A stretch of DNA of 64,000 bases from Brevundimonas guildfordensis (GTDB lineage Bacteria > Pseudomonadota > Alphaproteobacteria > Caulobacterales > Caulobacteraceae), in assembly GCF_014836405.1 (NCBI RefSeq), contig NZ_JACSQU010000001.1:1426001-1490000 (forward strand), in the 5' to 3' direction. Position 1 is the first letter of the stretch. The number at the start of each line of letters is the position of its first letter. The notes below the pieces were generated by a model. The model was given only the letters and a program-made list of their open reading frames with translations, was not told the origin of the DNA and ran no database searches. The position numbers were made by a program, and so were the translations under genes. Below are positions 1-7,774 of the stretch, in pieces.

Positions 1-228
1 GCCGTCATCGTCAAGGCCTATGACACCGCCACCCGCACCGCCCGTCTGTGGACCGAGGCGACCGGCCAGGACGGCGAGCCCCTGTGGATCCAGCCCGTCG
101 CCAGCGAAATAGAGAGCGAACTGGACGCCTATCTGGAGCGCCAGCGCCGCTATGATCCCGACCTGTGGGTCGTCGAGATCGAAGACCGACAGGGACGGCA
201 CTTCCTGACCGAGAAGACGCAGGACTGA
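1..228 (+). CDS. DUF1491 family protein, 3' part only
   Basis: Only the last 75 codons are present; frame 1 is open from base 1 to TGA. The visible part reads as the DUF1491 family, a roughly 110-residue alphaproteobacterial family of unknown function. Recognisable elements are a segment like AVIVKAYD, a tryptophan-containing stretch, and the ending PDLWVVEIED followed by GRHFL, which is the most conserved part of the family as I know it. The true start lies outside the window. The next gene is about 190 bases downstream on the same strand, behind an imperfect hairpin, so the two are probably separate units. Family assignment rests on pattern recognition only. Confidence 0.7.
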   Translation, partial: AVIVKAYDTATRTARLWTEATGQDGEPLWIQPVASEIESELDAYLERQRRYDPDLWVVEIEDRQGRHFLTEKTQD

Positions 229-253
229 CCCTCTCCCGCCGGGAGAGAGGGTC
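227..253 (+). terminator. imperfect hairpin at the end of the DUF1491 gene
   Basis: GACCCTCTCCC (227-237) pairs with GGGAGAGAGGGTC (241-253) apart from a two-base bulge, with a three-base loop. It begins inside the stop codon. No T-tract follows, so it may be a REP-like hairpin rather than a true intrinsic terminator. A related CCCTCTCCCG hairpin recurs after the HU gene near 27325. The rest of 254-419 shows nothing recognisable. Confidence 0.4.
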
Positions 254-419
254 CATAGGTAGGCTGCCCCCGAACCGGCCCTCAAGCAGGGCGAAGGCCG
301 GTAGGGCCGCTAAAAATGGTAACCGGCCCGTTCACCGCGTTCGTGAACCGGACCGCAAGCGCCGGCCGCCTACAACTCGTCGCCTGGGGCCAGAACGGTC
401 CGGAAAGCGGGCGCGGTCC

Positions 420-800
420 ATGCTGTTTCTCCTGAACGACGTCGTCTTCGATCTGGACGAGGCCTGCCCGGCCCCCAGCCACGACGTGCGGCGGTTCGAG
501 AACCTTTCGTTCGACTATGTGCTGGAGATGGGTTGCGAACTGTTCGCCGAAGACCCGCTGCTGCACCACAACGACCCGGCCCGCGCACGCCGTCTGGCCT
601 GGCTGATCGCCCACAAGGCCGAAGGCGTCAGCGCCGCCCTGTTCGCCGCCCCTGCGCCGGGGTGCGCCCCCGAGGTGGTCGAGCCGCGCTTTTGCGCCCT
701 GCCCCAGATCGTCGTGCGCCACCTGCATCAACGCGCGCGGCGCGGCGCCCTGGACGCGGTGACGGCCGACCGGACGGTCTGGAGCCGTCTGGCCGCCTGA
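420..800 (+). CDS. conserved hypothetical protein, 126 aa
   Basis: Unrecognised soluble protein starting MLFLLNDVVFDLD. The open frame extends further upstream, but that extension is Arg/Pro-rich and looks like GC-rich read-through, so I take the ATG at 420, where plausible protein composition begins. No signal peptide or membrane segment is visible. The middle has an acidic helical stretch (around 25-50) and a segment rich in His and Arg (around 95-115). It stands alone between the DUF1491 gene and the secreted zincin gene. I have no functional assignment; the start is moderately sure. Confidence 0.55.
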   Translation: MLFLLNDVVFDLDEACPAPSHDVRRFENLSFDYVLEMGCELFAEDPLLHHNDPARARRLAWLIAHKAEGVSAALFAAPAPGCAPEVVEPRFCALPQIVVRHLHQRARRGALDAVTADRTVWSRLAA

Positions 801-871
801 GCCGAAGCGCATATTGACGCTTTACGGCGAACACGACCGACCTCTACCCTCGGCATGGTGATGGGAGGGCG

Positions 872-2434
872 ATGATGGCGGGTTTAAAAATGTTCCCACG
901 GCGCTGGGGGCCCACCAGGCCGCTGGCGATTGCGGCGGCCGCCGTCTTGGCGACCATGAGCGCCAGCCCAGCCCGGGCCGACTGGCTCAGGGCCGAAAGT
1001 GAGCGTTTCGTCGTCTACAGCGACGGCGGCGCTAACCAGTTACGGCAATTCACACAGGAACTGGAATCCTTTGACCGCCTGCTGCGGATCCGTCTGGGCG
1101 TAAGCCTCGAGGCGCCGACCTATCGGAAGCTGCCCGTCTACCTTCTAGGCTCGCGCACCGCCATGCTGCGGGTCAGGCCGGGCGCTCAGGATGGGCTGGC
1201 CGGGTTTTACATGGCGACCGACGAAGACATCTTCGGCGTAGCGCGCCGCGACGAGGAAATGCACACGCTCAAGCATGAGTATGCGCATCATTTCATGATG
1301 CAGAACTTCTCGCACGCCTACCCAGCGTGGTTCATTGAGGGCTTCGCCGAATATTTCGCCACCGCCGACTTCAAGCGCGATGAGATCCATGTTGGCAAAT
1401 ACAGCCAGAACCGCGCCTACTGGCTGATAAACGGCGCCTGGGTGTCAATGGAGGAGCTCTTGGCCGAGCGGCCAGGCGCGTCGGTCCGCCATCGGGAGAC
1501 CTATTACCCGTTAGCCTGGCTGCTGACGCATTGGTTCATGAGCGACACCGAACGCCGTCGCACTCTGGGCACCTATCTGGCGGCCGTGGGCGACGGCGCC
1601 GACCCCGTGGCGGCCATGCGTGATGCCACCGGGCTGACGACGACCGAGTTGCAACGCGCCCTGCGCCGCTACGTCCGCGAACGCATGACCTATGTGGTGA
1701 TGAAGACGTCCTTCGATGCAACGAACATCGTCGTCACCACCCTGCCGAAATCCGCTGATGATCTTCTGCTGCTGAACCAGCGATTGAAAGTGGGCGTGCC
1801 AGAGGAGCAGCGTGCGGCCACCGCACAGGATGTGCGTCGAGCCGCTGCCCGCCACCCGGACGATCCGCTGGCTCTATTGGCCCTGGGACATGCCGAGCTG
1901 CATTTCGGTGACGCCGCTGGGGCCGAGGCTCCATTGCAGCGCCTGATAGAACTCGACCCCGACCACGTCGAAGGCTTGCAATATCTCGCCCGCACGCGGA
2001 TGGACGCCGCTGCGGCCTCGGACGACCGTGACGCCGCCCTGCGCCTCAAAGTCGAAGCCCAAGGCTATCTGTCGCGGGCCTATGTCGCCGATGACGCCAA
2101 CTACGTCACCCTGTTGCTGATCGCAGAAAACCGGGCCGACTCACCGAGCTATCCAAACGAGAACGACGTGGCTGTGCTGGAGCAGGCCTTTGTCCTCGCG
2201 CCGCAACTCGGCGTTGTTCGGATCAATCTTGCGCAAGCCTTGCTGGCGCATGACCGGAACATCGAGGCGGCGGGGCTGTTGCGACCGTTGGTCGCCGACC
2301 CTCACGCTCCTAGTTCCACTGCCCGCGCCCTTTTGCAACGCGCCGAAGGACGCTCCGAAGCCGATGAGGATGATGTCGACGACCACGACATCTCGGTGAC
2401 CCCGGCTCCGTCCGACCCTGCCGCCCGCGAATGA
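872..2434 (+). CDS. secreted gluzincin-like peptidase with TPR tail
   Basis: A 520-residue protein with an N-terminal signal peptide ending near ASPARA (about 36). Residues 135-139 form HEYAH, and EG at 156-157 in WFIEGFAEYF fits the third zinc ligand, the arrangement of gluzincin (peptidase MA-like/DUF1570-type) metalloproteases. The second half (from about 300) is helical with TPR-like repeats such as PDDPLALLALGHAELHF, so it may hold a protein partner in the periplasm. The start is ATG at 872 or 875, behind GGAGG at 864-868. The C-terminus is acidic and low complexity. No operon partner is evident. Peptidase activity is inferred from the motif; the substrate is unknown. Confidence 0.7.
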   Translation: MMAGLKMFPRRWGPTRPLAIAAAAVLATMSASPARADWLRAESERFVVYSDGGANQLRQFTQELESFDRLLRIRLGVSLEAPTYRKLPVYLLGSRTAMLRVRPGAQDGLAGFYMATDEDIFGVARRDEEMHTLKHEYAHHFMMQNFSHAYPAWFIEGFAEYFATADFKRDEIHVGKYSQNRAYWLINGAWVSMEELLAERPGASVRHRETYYPLAWLLTHWFMSDTERRRTLGTYLAAVGDGADPVAAMRDATGLTTTELQRALRRYVRERMTYVVMKTSFDATNIVVTTLPKSADDLLLLNQRLKVGVPEEQRAATAQDVRRAAARHPDDPLALLALGHAELHFGDAAGAEAPLQRLIELDPDHVEGLQYLARTRMDAAAASDDRDAALRLKVEAQGYLSRAYVADDANYVTLLLIAENRADSPSYPNENDVAVLEQAFVLAPQLGVVRINLAQALLAHDRNIEAAGLLRPLVADPHAPSSTARALLQRAEGRSEADEDDVDDHDISVTPAPSDPAARE

Positions 2435-2459
2435 CAGAGTCGGCCCGATTTCGCGCGCC

Positions 2460-2600
2460 CTAGAGCAGAATCCCGAACACCGTGTGCACGAGGGCCGCGG
2501 CGACGACGATCAGACCGAACCCGGCCAGAAAGCAGACCAGCGGGTGAATCTTGCGCTCGCCCTGCGCGGGCGCGACCTTGCCTGGGTGGACCAGAGCCAT
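2460..2600 (-). CDS. small single-pass membrane protein, 46 aa
   Basis: A short reading frame encoding 46 residues. It starts MALVHPGKVAPAQGERK, followed by a hydrophobic helix (about 20-46, LVCFLAGFGLIVVAAAL), and ends FGILL at TAG. A purine-rich AGGGAAGGG lies about eight bases before ATG, a good ribosome binding site. The charged, proline-containing N-terminus followed by one membrane helix fits a small inner-membrane protein. Its 3' end lies 25 bases from the convergent zincin gene. I know of no function; small proteins like this are often missed in annotation. Confidence 0.6.
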   Translation of the reverse strand: MALVHPGKVAPAQGERKIHPLVCFLAGFGLIVVAAALVHTVFGILL

Positions 2601-2759
2601 GACGTTTTCCCTTCCCTAGTGCGGCGAACTCATGGCCCGCCGTCTCCCAGAAACGAGCATGCCTCGAATAACCCTTATAGGCGAGGGGTCTCTCACGGCA
2701 TCGTGAACGTCGACAATTGGACCCCGGCGCGCTAGGTCGCGCCTCCTAAAGGAAGCTCC

Positions 2760-4388
2760 ATGTCCAAACTGACCCTCGCCCAGGAGGCCGACCGTCGTCG
2801 GACCTTCGCCATCATCGCTCACCCGGACGCCGGTAAGACGACCCTGACCGAGCATATCCTGCTGGCGGGCGGCGCCGTGCGCGCGGCGGGCGCGGTCAAG
2901 GCGCGCGGCGAGAACCGCCGGGCGCGCTCGGACTGGATGAAGATCGAGAAGGAGCGGGGCATTTCGGTCACCGCCTCGGTGATGACGTTCGAGCACGACG
3001 GCAAGATGTTCAACCTGCTGGACACGCCGGGGCACGAGGACTTCTCGGAAGACACCTATCGCACCCTGACCGCCGCCGACTGCGCCATCATGGTGCTGGA
3101 CGCCGCCAAGGGCATCGAGCCGCAGACGCTGAAGCTGTTCGAGGTGTGTCGTCTCCGGGACATCCCGATCATCACCTTCATCAACAAGCTGGACCGCGAG
3201 GCCCAGGACCCGATGGCCCTGCTGGACGAGATCGCCAGCCGCCTGCAACTCGACCCCTCGCCGATCTGGTGGCCTGCCGAGAGCGGCAACCGCCTGCGCG
3301 GTCTGGCCGAGGTCGGCGGTCAGGGCCGGTTCCAGCCATATACCCGCAAGACCGCGGACAGCGACGGCCAACACCCGGTGCCCCTGCCGTTTGACGACGC
3401 CGCCCCCTTCTTCGAGGGGACGGAACAGGCCGACATGGTCGACGCGCTGGAGCTGGTCGAGGCCGGCTACAAGCCGTTCGATCATCAGGCCTTCCTGGAA
3501 GGCCATATGACGCCTGTGCTGTGGGGCTCGGCCCTGCGCCACTTCGGCATCGAAGAGCTGCTGAAGGCCATCGGCGAATGGGCGCCGCCGCCCAAGACGA
3601 TGAGCGCCCGCAAGGAGGCGCCGCCTGAAACCCGCAACGCCCCCGCGCCGGAAGACATCACGGTCGAGCCGAGCAAGGACGAGGTCACCGGCTTCGTCTT
3701 CAAGGTTCAGGCGAACATGGACCCCAACCACCGCGACCGCATCGCCATGTTCCGCATGGCCTCGGGCAGCTTCAAGCGCGGCATGAAGCTGAAGGTCCAG
3801 AACACCGGCAAGCAGCTGTCGGTGAACGCCCCGATCATGTTCTTCGCCTCGGACCGCGAACTGGCCGAGGAGGCCTATGCCGGCGACGTCATCGGCATTC
3901 CCAACCACGGCGTCTTGCGCGTCGGCGACAGCCTGTCGGAAAGCGGTCTGGTGCGGTTTGCGGGCCTGCCCAACTTCGCCCCTGAAATCCTGCAGCGCGT
4001 CCGCGTCAAGGACCCGCTGAAGGCCAAGCACCTGCAGAAGGCGCTGGTCGGTCTGGCCGAGGAAGGCGTGACCCAGCTGTTCCGTCCGGAACTGGGCGCG
4101 GACTTCATCGTCGGCGCCGTGGGCCAGCTGCAGTTCGAGGTCATGGCCGACCGCCTGGGCGAGGAGTACGGCTTGGACGTCATCTTCGAGCCGTCGCCCT
4201 ACGCCGAGGCCCGCTGGGTGTCCGGCGCCAAGGCCGACCTTGAGGATTTCGCGGGCAAATACCGCCCGCAAATGGCCGCCGACATCGACCAGAACCCGGT
4301 CTTCCTGGCCAAGTCGAGCTGGGAGACGGGCTATGTCTCCGAACGCTTCCCCAAGGTCGCCTTCTCGAAGACCAAGGAACGCGGCTGA
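2760..4388 (+). CDS. prfC: peptide chain release factor 3 (RF3)
   Basis: RF3 is a translational GTPase that removes RF1/RF2 from the ribosome after peptide release. The 542-residue length is normal. GTPase motifs are clear: AHPDAGKTT (20-28), the switch region with RGISV, DTPGHEDF (88-95) and NKLD (142-145). Domain II/III features such as FVFKVQANMDPNHRDRIAF-type sequence follow. The start ATG lies behind AAAGGAAG. RF3 is closely related to EF-G, but the insert and the ending LAKSSWETGYVSERFPKV are RF3-type. It converges with the membrane gene downstream, with a four-base gap. Assignment is firm. Confidence 0.95.
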   Translation: MSKLTLAQEADRRRTFAIIAHPDAGKTTLTEHILLAGGAVRAAGAVKARGENRRARSDWMKIEKERGISVTASVMTFEHDGKMFNLLDTPGHEDFSEDTYRTLTAADCAIMVLDAAKGIEPQTLKLFEVCRLRDIPIITFINKLDREAQDPMALLDEIASRLQLDPSPIWWPAESGNRLRGLAEVGGQGRFQPYTRKTADSDGQHPVPLPFDDAAPFFEGTEQADMVDALELVEAGYKPFDHQAFLEGHMTPVLWGSALRHFGIEELLKAIGEWAPPPKTMSARKEAPPETRNAPAPEDITVEPSKDEVTGFVFKVQANMDPNHRDRIAMFRMASGSFKRGMKLKVQNTGKQLSVNAPIMFFASDRELAEEAYAGDVIGIPNHGVLRVGDSLSESGLVRFAGLPNFAPEILQRVRVKDPLKAKHLQKALVGLAEEGVTQLFRPELGADFIVGAVGQLQFEVMADRLGEEYGLDVIFEPSPYAEARWVSGAKADLEDFAGKYRPQMAADIDQNPVFLAKSSWETGYVSERFPKVAFSKTKERG

Positions 4389-4392
4389 CCGA

Positions 4393-5001
4393 TTACGCGC
4401 TGGCGCGGGCGGGGGAGCCTTCCCGCGCCAGACCCTGGAACCACGGCAGGAAGATCTGGATCAGCGGGCCGATGCCCACGGCGAAGACGATGGTGCCGAC
4501 GCCGACCGAGCCGCCCAGCAGCCAACCTCCGGCCAGGACGCTGAGCTCGATCAGCATCCGCGACACGCGGATCGACCAGCCCAGCCGCTGGTTCAGGCCA
4601 ACCATCAGGCCGTCGCGCGGTCCCGTCCCCATGCCCGCACCGATATAGGCCGCGGCGCCCACGGCGGTCAGCACAACGCCCCCCGCCATGAAGGCCAGCC
4701 GCAGCGGCAGGGTCGTCATCTCAGGCATGACCGCCAGGGCCGCGTCCATCGACAGGCCGATGACGAAGATGTTGAACAGGGTGCCGATCCCCGGCTTCTG
4801 CCGCAGAGGAATCCACGTCAGCATGACCACCACCCCCATCAGGATGGAGGCGGTCCCCAGGCTCATGCCGGTGCGCAGCGACAGGCCCTGATGGAAGACG
4901 TTCCACGGATCCAGGCCCAGGTTGGCCCGCACCATCGCGGCGGCGGCGACGCCATAGAGGCACAGGCCCAGTTGAAGCTGGATGAAGCGACGCATGAACA
5001 T
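4393..5001 (-). CDS. YczE/YyaS/YitT family membrane protein
   Basis: A 202-residue integral membrane protein with about five hydrophobic helices. The N-terminus MFMRRFIQLQLGLCLYGV, the motif NLGLDPWNVFHQGLS and the later GAGMGTGPRDGLM are typical of the YczE-type family. Members are often paired with regulators, and some influence secondary metabolite export in Bacillus. The start ATG at 5001 follows AAGGGGG. The frame runs open far upstream through the next gene, but that part is a shadow of the MFS gene. It lies 29 bases downstream of the MFS transporter, so the two are probably co-transcribed. Substrate unknown. Confidence 0.8.
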   Translation of the reverse strand: MFMRRFIQLQLGLCLYGVAAAAMVRANLGLDPWNVFHQGLSLRTGMSLGTASILMGVVVMLTWIPLRQKPGIGTLFNIFVIGLSMDAALAVMPEMTTLPLRLAFMAGGVVLTAVGAAAYIGAGMGTGPRDGLMVGLNQRLGWSIRVSRMLIELSVLAGGWLLGGSVGVGTIVFAVGIGPLIQIFLPWFQGLAREGSPARASA

Positions 5002-5030
5002 GGCCCCCTTCTGCCTGATCGGGCCGGGAA

Positions 5031-6182
5031 TTACAGGTCCGGCTTTCGTCGGAGCCCGAAGGTCATGGCGAACATGATCAGGCAGACGCCGCTGGAGACG
5101 AGCAAGGCCAGCCCCGCCGAGCGATCCAGCACAACCCCGTAAAGCGCCGGAGCCGCCGCCTGGACGAACCGGGCGGGCGTCAGCACCAGGGCCTGTCGCG
5201 CGCCATAGTTCTCGCGCCCGAACAGATGCAGCGGCAGGACGCCCGAGGCCACCGCCAGCAGGCCGTTTCCCGCCCCCTGCCCCAAAGCCACGGCGCCCGC
5301 CGCCCCCTTGCCGCCGACGAAGGCGATCAGGGCGCCGAATGGATGCAGCAGGGTCGCCGTCCGCGCCGCTGCAACGGGCGAGCCCTTCCCCGGCGCCGCC
5401 AGGACGATCAGGCGCACGGCGACGGCCGCGCCCGCCATCAGTCCGGCGGCCAGAGCCGCCTCGGCCGCGCTCAGGCCCAGCCGATTCAGCAACCGCGGCA
5501 GATGGGCGCTCATGGCCGTCGCCACCCACCAGGCTCCGGCGAACAAGACGGCCAGTCGGATCATGGTCCCGTCCCACCGCACGCGCCCGGACGCAGGAGG
5601 CCTGCCCCCGGCGCGCCCGTCGGGCAGCACTGCCCAATAGAGGGGCAGGCACAGCAGCACATGCCCCCCCGCCCATACGAAGCAGGCGCCGCGCCAGCCC
5701 AGGGTCTCGATCATCAGCAAGGTCAGCGGCCAGCCCAACGCCCCGCCGAAGGCTCCCAGCAGGGAGACAGCGGTGATCGGCTTCTTCGCCGCCTCGCCAT
5801 GCAGAGCCACCAGCACGGCGTAGGCCGGGCCGTACAGTCCCAACCCCATGCCTGCCCCCAGCATCAGCACGCCCGCGATCATGGCGACCGGCTCGCGCGC
5901 CAGCCCCAGCAGCGTCAGGGCCAGAGCGAAGATCACAGCCGCCGCCGACAGCACCTCGCGGCCGCCGCGCCGGTCGATCCAGCGACCGCCGAAGGGGCTG
6001 AGCGCCGCCGACACCAGAAAGGCGCCCGACAGGGCCGTGAACACCGCGCCCGGCGTCGTCCCCACGCCCGCCGCCAAGGGCTCGGCCAGCACGCCGAGCA
6101 GATAGTAGCTGGAGGCGAAGGAGACGATCATCCCCAGGCCCAGCACCGGAATGATCAGACGGGAAACGGCGGCGTGCGACAT
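5031..6182 (-). CDS. MFS transporter
   Basis: A 383-residue protein with about 12 hydrophobic segments, typical of major facilitator superfamily exporters or importers. Between helices 2 and 3 it has GGRWIDRRGGRE, a good match to the MFS loop 2-3 signature (G-x-x-x-D-R-x-G-R-R/E). A second loop with FGRENYGARQA lies before helices 10-11. It is divergent from a LysR-type gene 56 bases away and is followed by the YczE-like gene, so the LysR protein probably controls both. Substrate cannot be told from sequence. The C-terminus is short and cytoplasmic (LRRKPDL). Confidence 0.85.
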   Translation of the reverse strand: MSHAAVSRLIIPVLGLGMIVSFASSYYLLGVLAEPLAAGVGTTPGAVFTALSGAFLVSAALSPFGGRWIDRRGGREVLSAAAVIFALALTLLGLAREPVAMIAGVLMLGAGMGLGLYGPAYAVLVALHGEAAKKPITAVSLLGAFGGALGWPLTLLMIETLGWRGACFVWAGGHVLLCLPLYWAVLPDGRAGGRPPASGRVRWDGTMIRLAVLFAGAWWVATAMSAHLPRLLNRLGLSAAEAALAAGLMAGAAVAVRLIVLAAPGKGSPVAAARTATLLHPFGALIAFVGGKGAAGAVALGQGAGNGLLAVASGVLPLHLFGRENYGARQALVLTPARFVQAAAPALYGVVLDRSAGLALLVSSGVCLIMFAMTFGLRRKPDL

Positions 6183-6227
6183 GGCGCGCTCTGTCAGCGG
6201 ATTTGCCCGCGCGGCGAAAGCGACCTA

Positions 6228-6246
6228 TCGAACGCGGGATGTTCGA
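6228..6246 (+). promoter_or_regulatory. inverted repeat at the LysR start, possible operator
   Basis: TCGAAC (6228-6233) and GTTCGA (6241-6246) form a perfect inverted repeat with a seven-base spacer that covers the LysR start codon at 6239. Its position between divergent genes suits autoregulation, and the spacing roughly resembles LysR-box geometry. It is a sequence observation with inferred function. Confidence 0.3.
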
Positions 6247-7141
6247 AAACCTCACAACCGCAGGACCCCTGCCCTCGTTGAACGCCCTGCGCGCCTTCGA
6301 GGCGATGGCGCGCACGGGCAGCGCGACCCGCGCGGCGGCCGAGCTGAACGTCACCCACAGCGCCGTCAGCCGACAGGTCAAGACGCTGGAGGGGCAGTTG
6401 GGCCTGCGCCTGTTCGAGGGGCCGCGTCACGCCCTGACGCTGACGGAGGCAGGGCGGGGCCTCCTGCCTGGCCTGACCGCCGCCTTCGACCAGATCGCCG
6501 CCGCCGTGGCCGAGGCGCGAGGCGACGGGCGCGACCTGCATGTCGCCGCCAACGCCAGTCTGGCGGTCAAATGGCTGATCCCCCGGCTGGCGGACTTCAA
6601 CCGCCTGCATCCCCAGGTGCGGGTGCATCTGGTCGAACTGGCGCCCCACGCCGTCAGCCGCCGAGGCGCCGATGTGCTGTTGCGGCTGCTGGACGCCTCG
6701 CGCATCGACAGTCTGGGCGCCCTTCGCGTCATTCCCAATGCGATCGGGCCGGTGATCGCGCCCGCCCTGGTCCGTCACGACGCCCGAGCGGATGTCCTGA
6801 GCGCGCCGCGTCTGGCTCCGCGCACCCATCTGTCCGCCTGGAAGGACTGGGCCCGCCTGACGGAGCGTCGCCTGCCCGATGCGGCCGAGCGCCCTGTCGC
6901 CCACCTGCATTTCGCGCTGGACGGCGCCCTGGCGGGCTGGGGCGCGGCGGTCCTGCCGTGGGCGCTGACGGCCGAGGCGGTGGCGGACGGGCGGCTGCTG
7001 GCGCCGTTCGGCTTCGCCCGCGACGACGGCGCCGTGGCGGCCATTCCCGGCGCAGGCGAGATGTCGAAGGGCCGCCGTCAGTTCCTGCGCTGGCTGGGCG
7101 ATCAGGGGCGCGCCATGCCCGACGCCCCGGATGCAACCTGA
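6239..7141 (+). CDS. LysR-family transcriptional regulator (GcvA-like)
   Basis: A 300-residue protein with a winged HTH near the N-terminus (LPSLNALRAFEAMARTGS, then AAELNVTHSAVSRQVKTLE), followed by an effector-binding domain. The sequence is of the GcvA/AmpR-type branch of LysR proteins. ATG at 6239 gives the usual short lead before the HTH; a TTG at 6203 would extend it by 12 residues. It is transcribed away from the MFS/YczE-like pair, the classical arrangement for a LysR regulator and its target. The inducer is unknown. The gene ends 88 bases before the next secreted protein. Confidence 0.9.
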   Translation: MFENLTTAGPLPSLNALRAFEAMARTGSATRAAAELNVTHSAVSRQVKTLEGQLGLRLFEGPRHALTLTEAGRGLLPGLTAAFDQIAAAVAEARGDGRDLHVAANASLAVKWLIPRLADFNRLHPQVRVHLVELAPHAVSRRGADVLLRLLDASRIDSLGALRVIPNAIGPVIAPALVRHDARADVLSAPRLAPRTHLSAWKDWARLTERRLPDAAERPVAHLHFALDGALAGWGAAVLPWALTAEAVADGRLLAPFGFARDDGAVAAIPGAGEMSKGRRQFLRWLGDQGRAMPDAPDAT

Positions 7142-7229
7142 AGCTTAGCTGAACACGTCTTTCATCCTTCACGGGGACGTGGTTCTCTATTAGGGCCAGA
7201 TTGGCGCTCCCCGCGCCTTTGGAGTTCTG

Positions 7230-7610
7230 ATGTTCATCCTTGTCGTCACCGCCGCCATGGCGCTGGCCCAGACCTCGGCGCAGGCTCAGACCTCGGCCCA
7301 GGCTCCGGCCCCAGCGCCCAGCGCCCGGCTCGTCTCCTATGACGAGGCGGTGCGTTGCGCCGGTTTGACACAGGCGGCGTCCGAACTGGAGGGCGGAGAG
7401 AGCCGCTATGGCCGTTCGCTCTATGACGCCGCCCTCTACTGGTCGCTGGCGGCCATGCAGGCGGCGACCGTCGCCGGACGCAATCCGACCGTGGCCGAAA
7501 CGGAACAGACGCGCGCCCGCCTGGAGGCTGTGCGTCGCCTTTCCGCCGGGGAATCCGAGGCCCGCGCCTCATTGCAGCGCTGCCGCCAAAGGGCGCCGCG
7601 CCTGGACTGA
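7230..7610 (+). CDS. secreted hypothetical protein, 126 aa
   Basis: Begins with a short hydrophobic signal-like stretch (MFILVVTAAMALA), then a low-complexity QTSAQA repeat and a Pro/Ala spacer, then a predicted helical domain with two cysteines (VRCAGLTQA and LQRCRQRAP). The DNA for the repeat is a tandem 18-base duplication around 7270-7305. ATG is preceded by GGAG. The helical domain with YDAALYWSLAAMQAA resembles short TPR-like periplasmic proteins, but I do not recognise a named family. A long intergenic gap (7611-7774) follows with no gene visible. Confidence 0.6.
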   Translation: MFILVVTAAMALAQTSAQAQTSAQAPAPAPSARLVSYDEAVRCAGLTQAASELEGGESRYGRSLYDAALYWSLAAMQAATVAGRNPTVAETEQTRARLEAVRRLSAGESEARASLQRCRQRAPRLD

Positions 7611-7774
7611 GGCGGACGGCGACGTCGCGCAATTGAACCTCTCGCCGACGTCAGTCCGAGATTTTGTCCTCATAGCCAAGCCGAACCGTTCCAACGGCGC
7701 TGCGTTTGCTTGGTCGACGCTGGGATCATCCTCTTGATCCCGAAGCGGGACGATACAGGCGGCGATACGGGCGA

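Noticed and set aside
2616..4271. 551-codon minus frame opposite prfC
   Set aside because: RF3 motifs are all on the plus strand; the antisense is Arg/His/Gly-rich without domains.
4393..6381. Single 662-codon minus frame covering two membrane genes
   Set aside because: Only its last 202 codons (after ATG at 5001) look like a protein; the rest is the shifted frame of the MFS gene.
7270..7305. Tandem 18-base repeat as a mobile or regulatory element
   Set aside because: It is in frame within a low-complexity spacer of a secreted protein, so simple slippage explains it.
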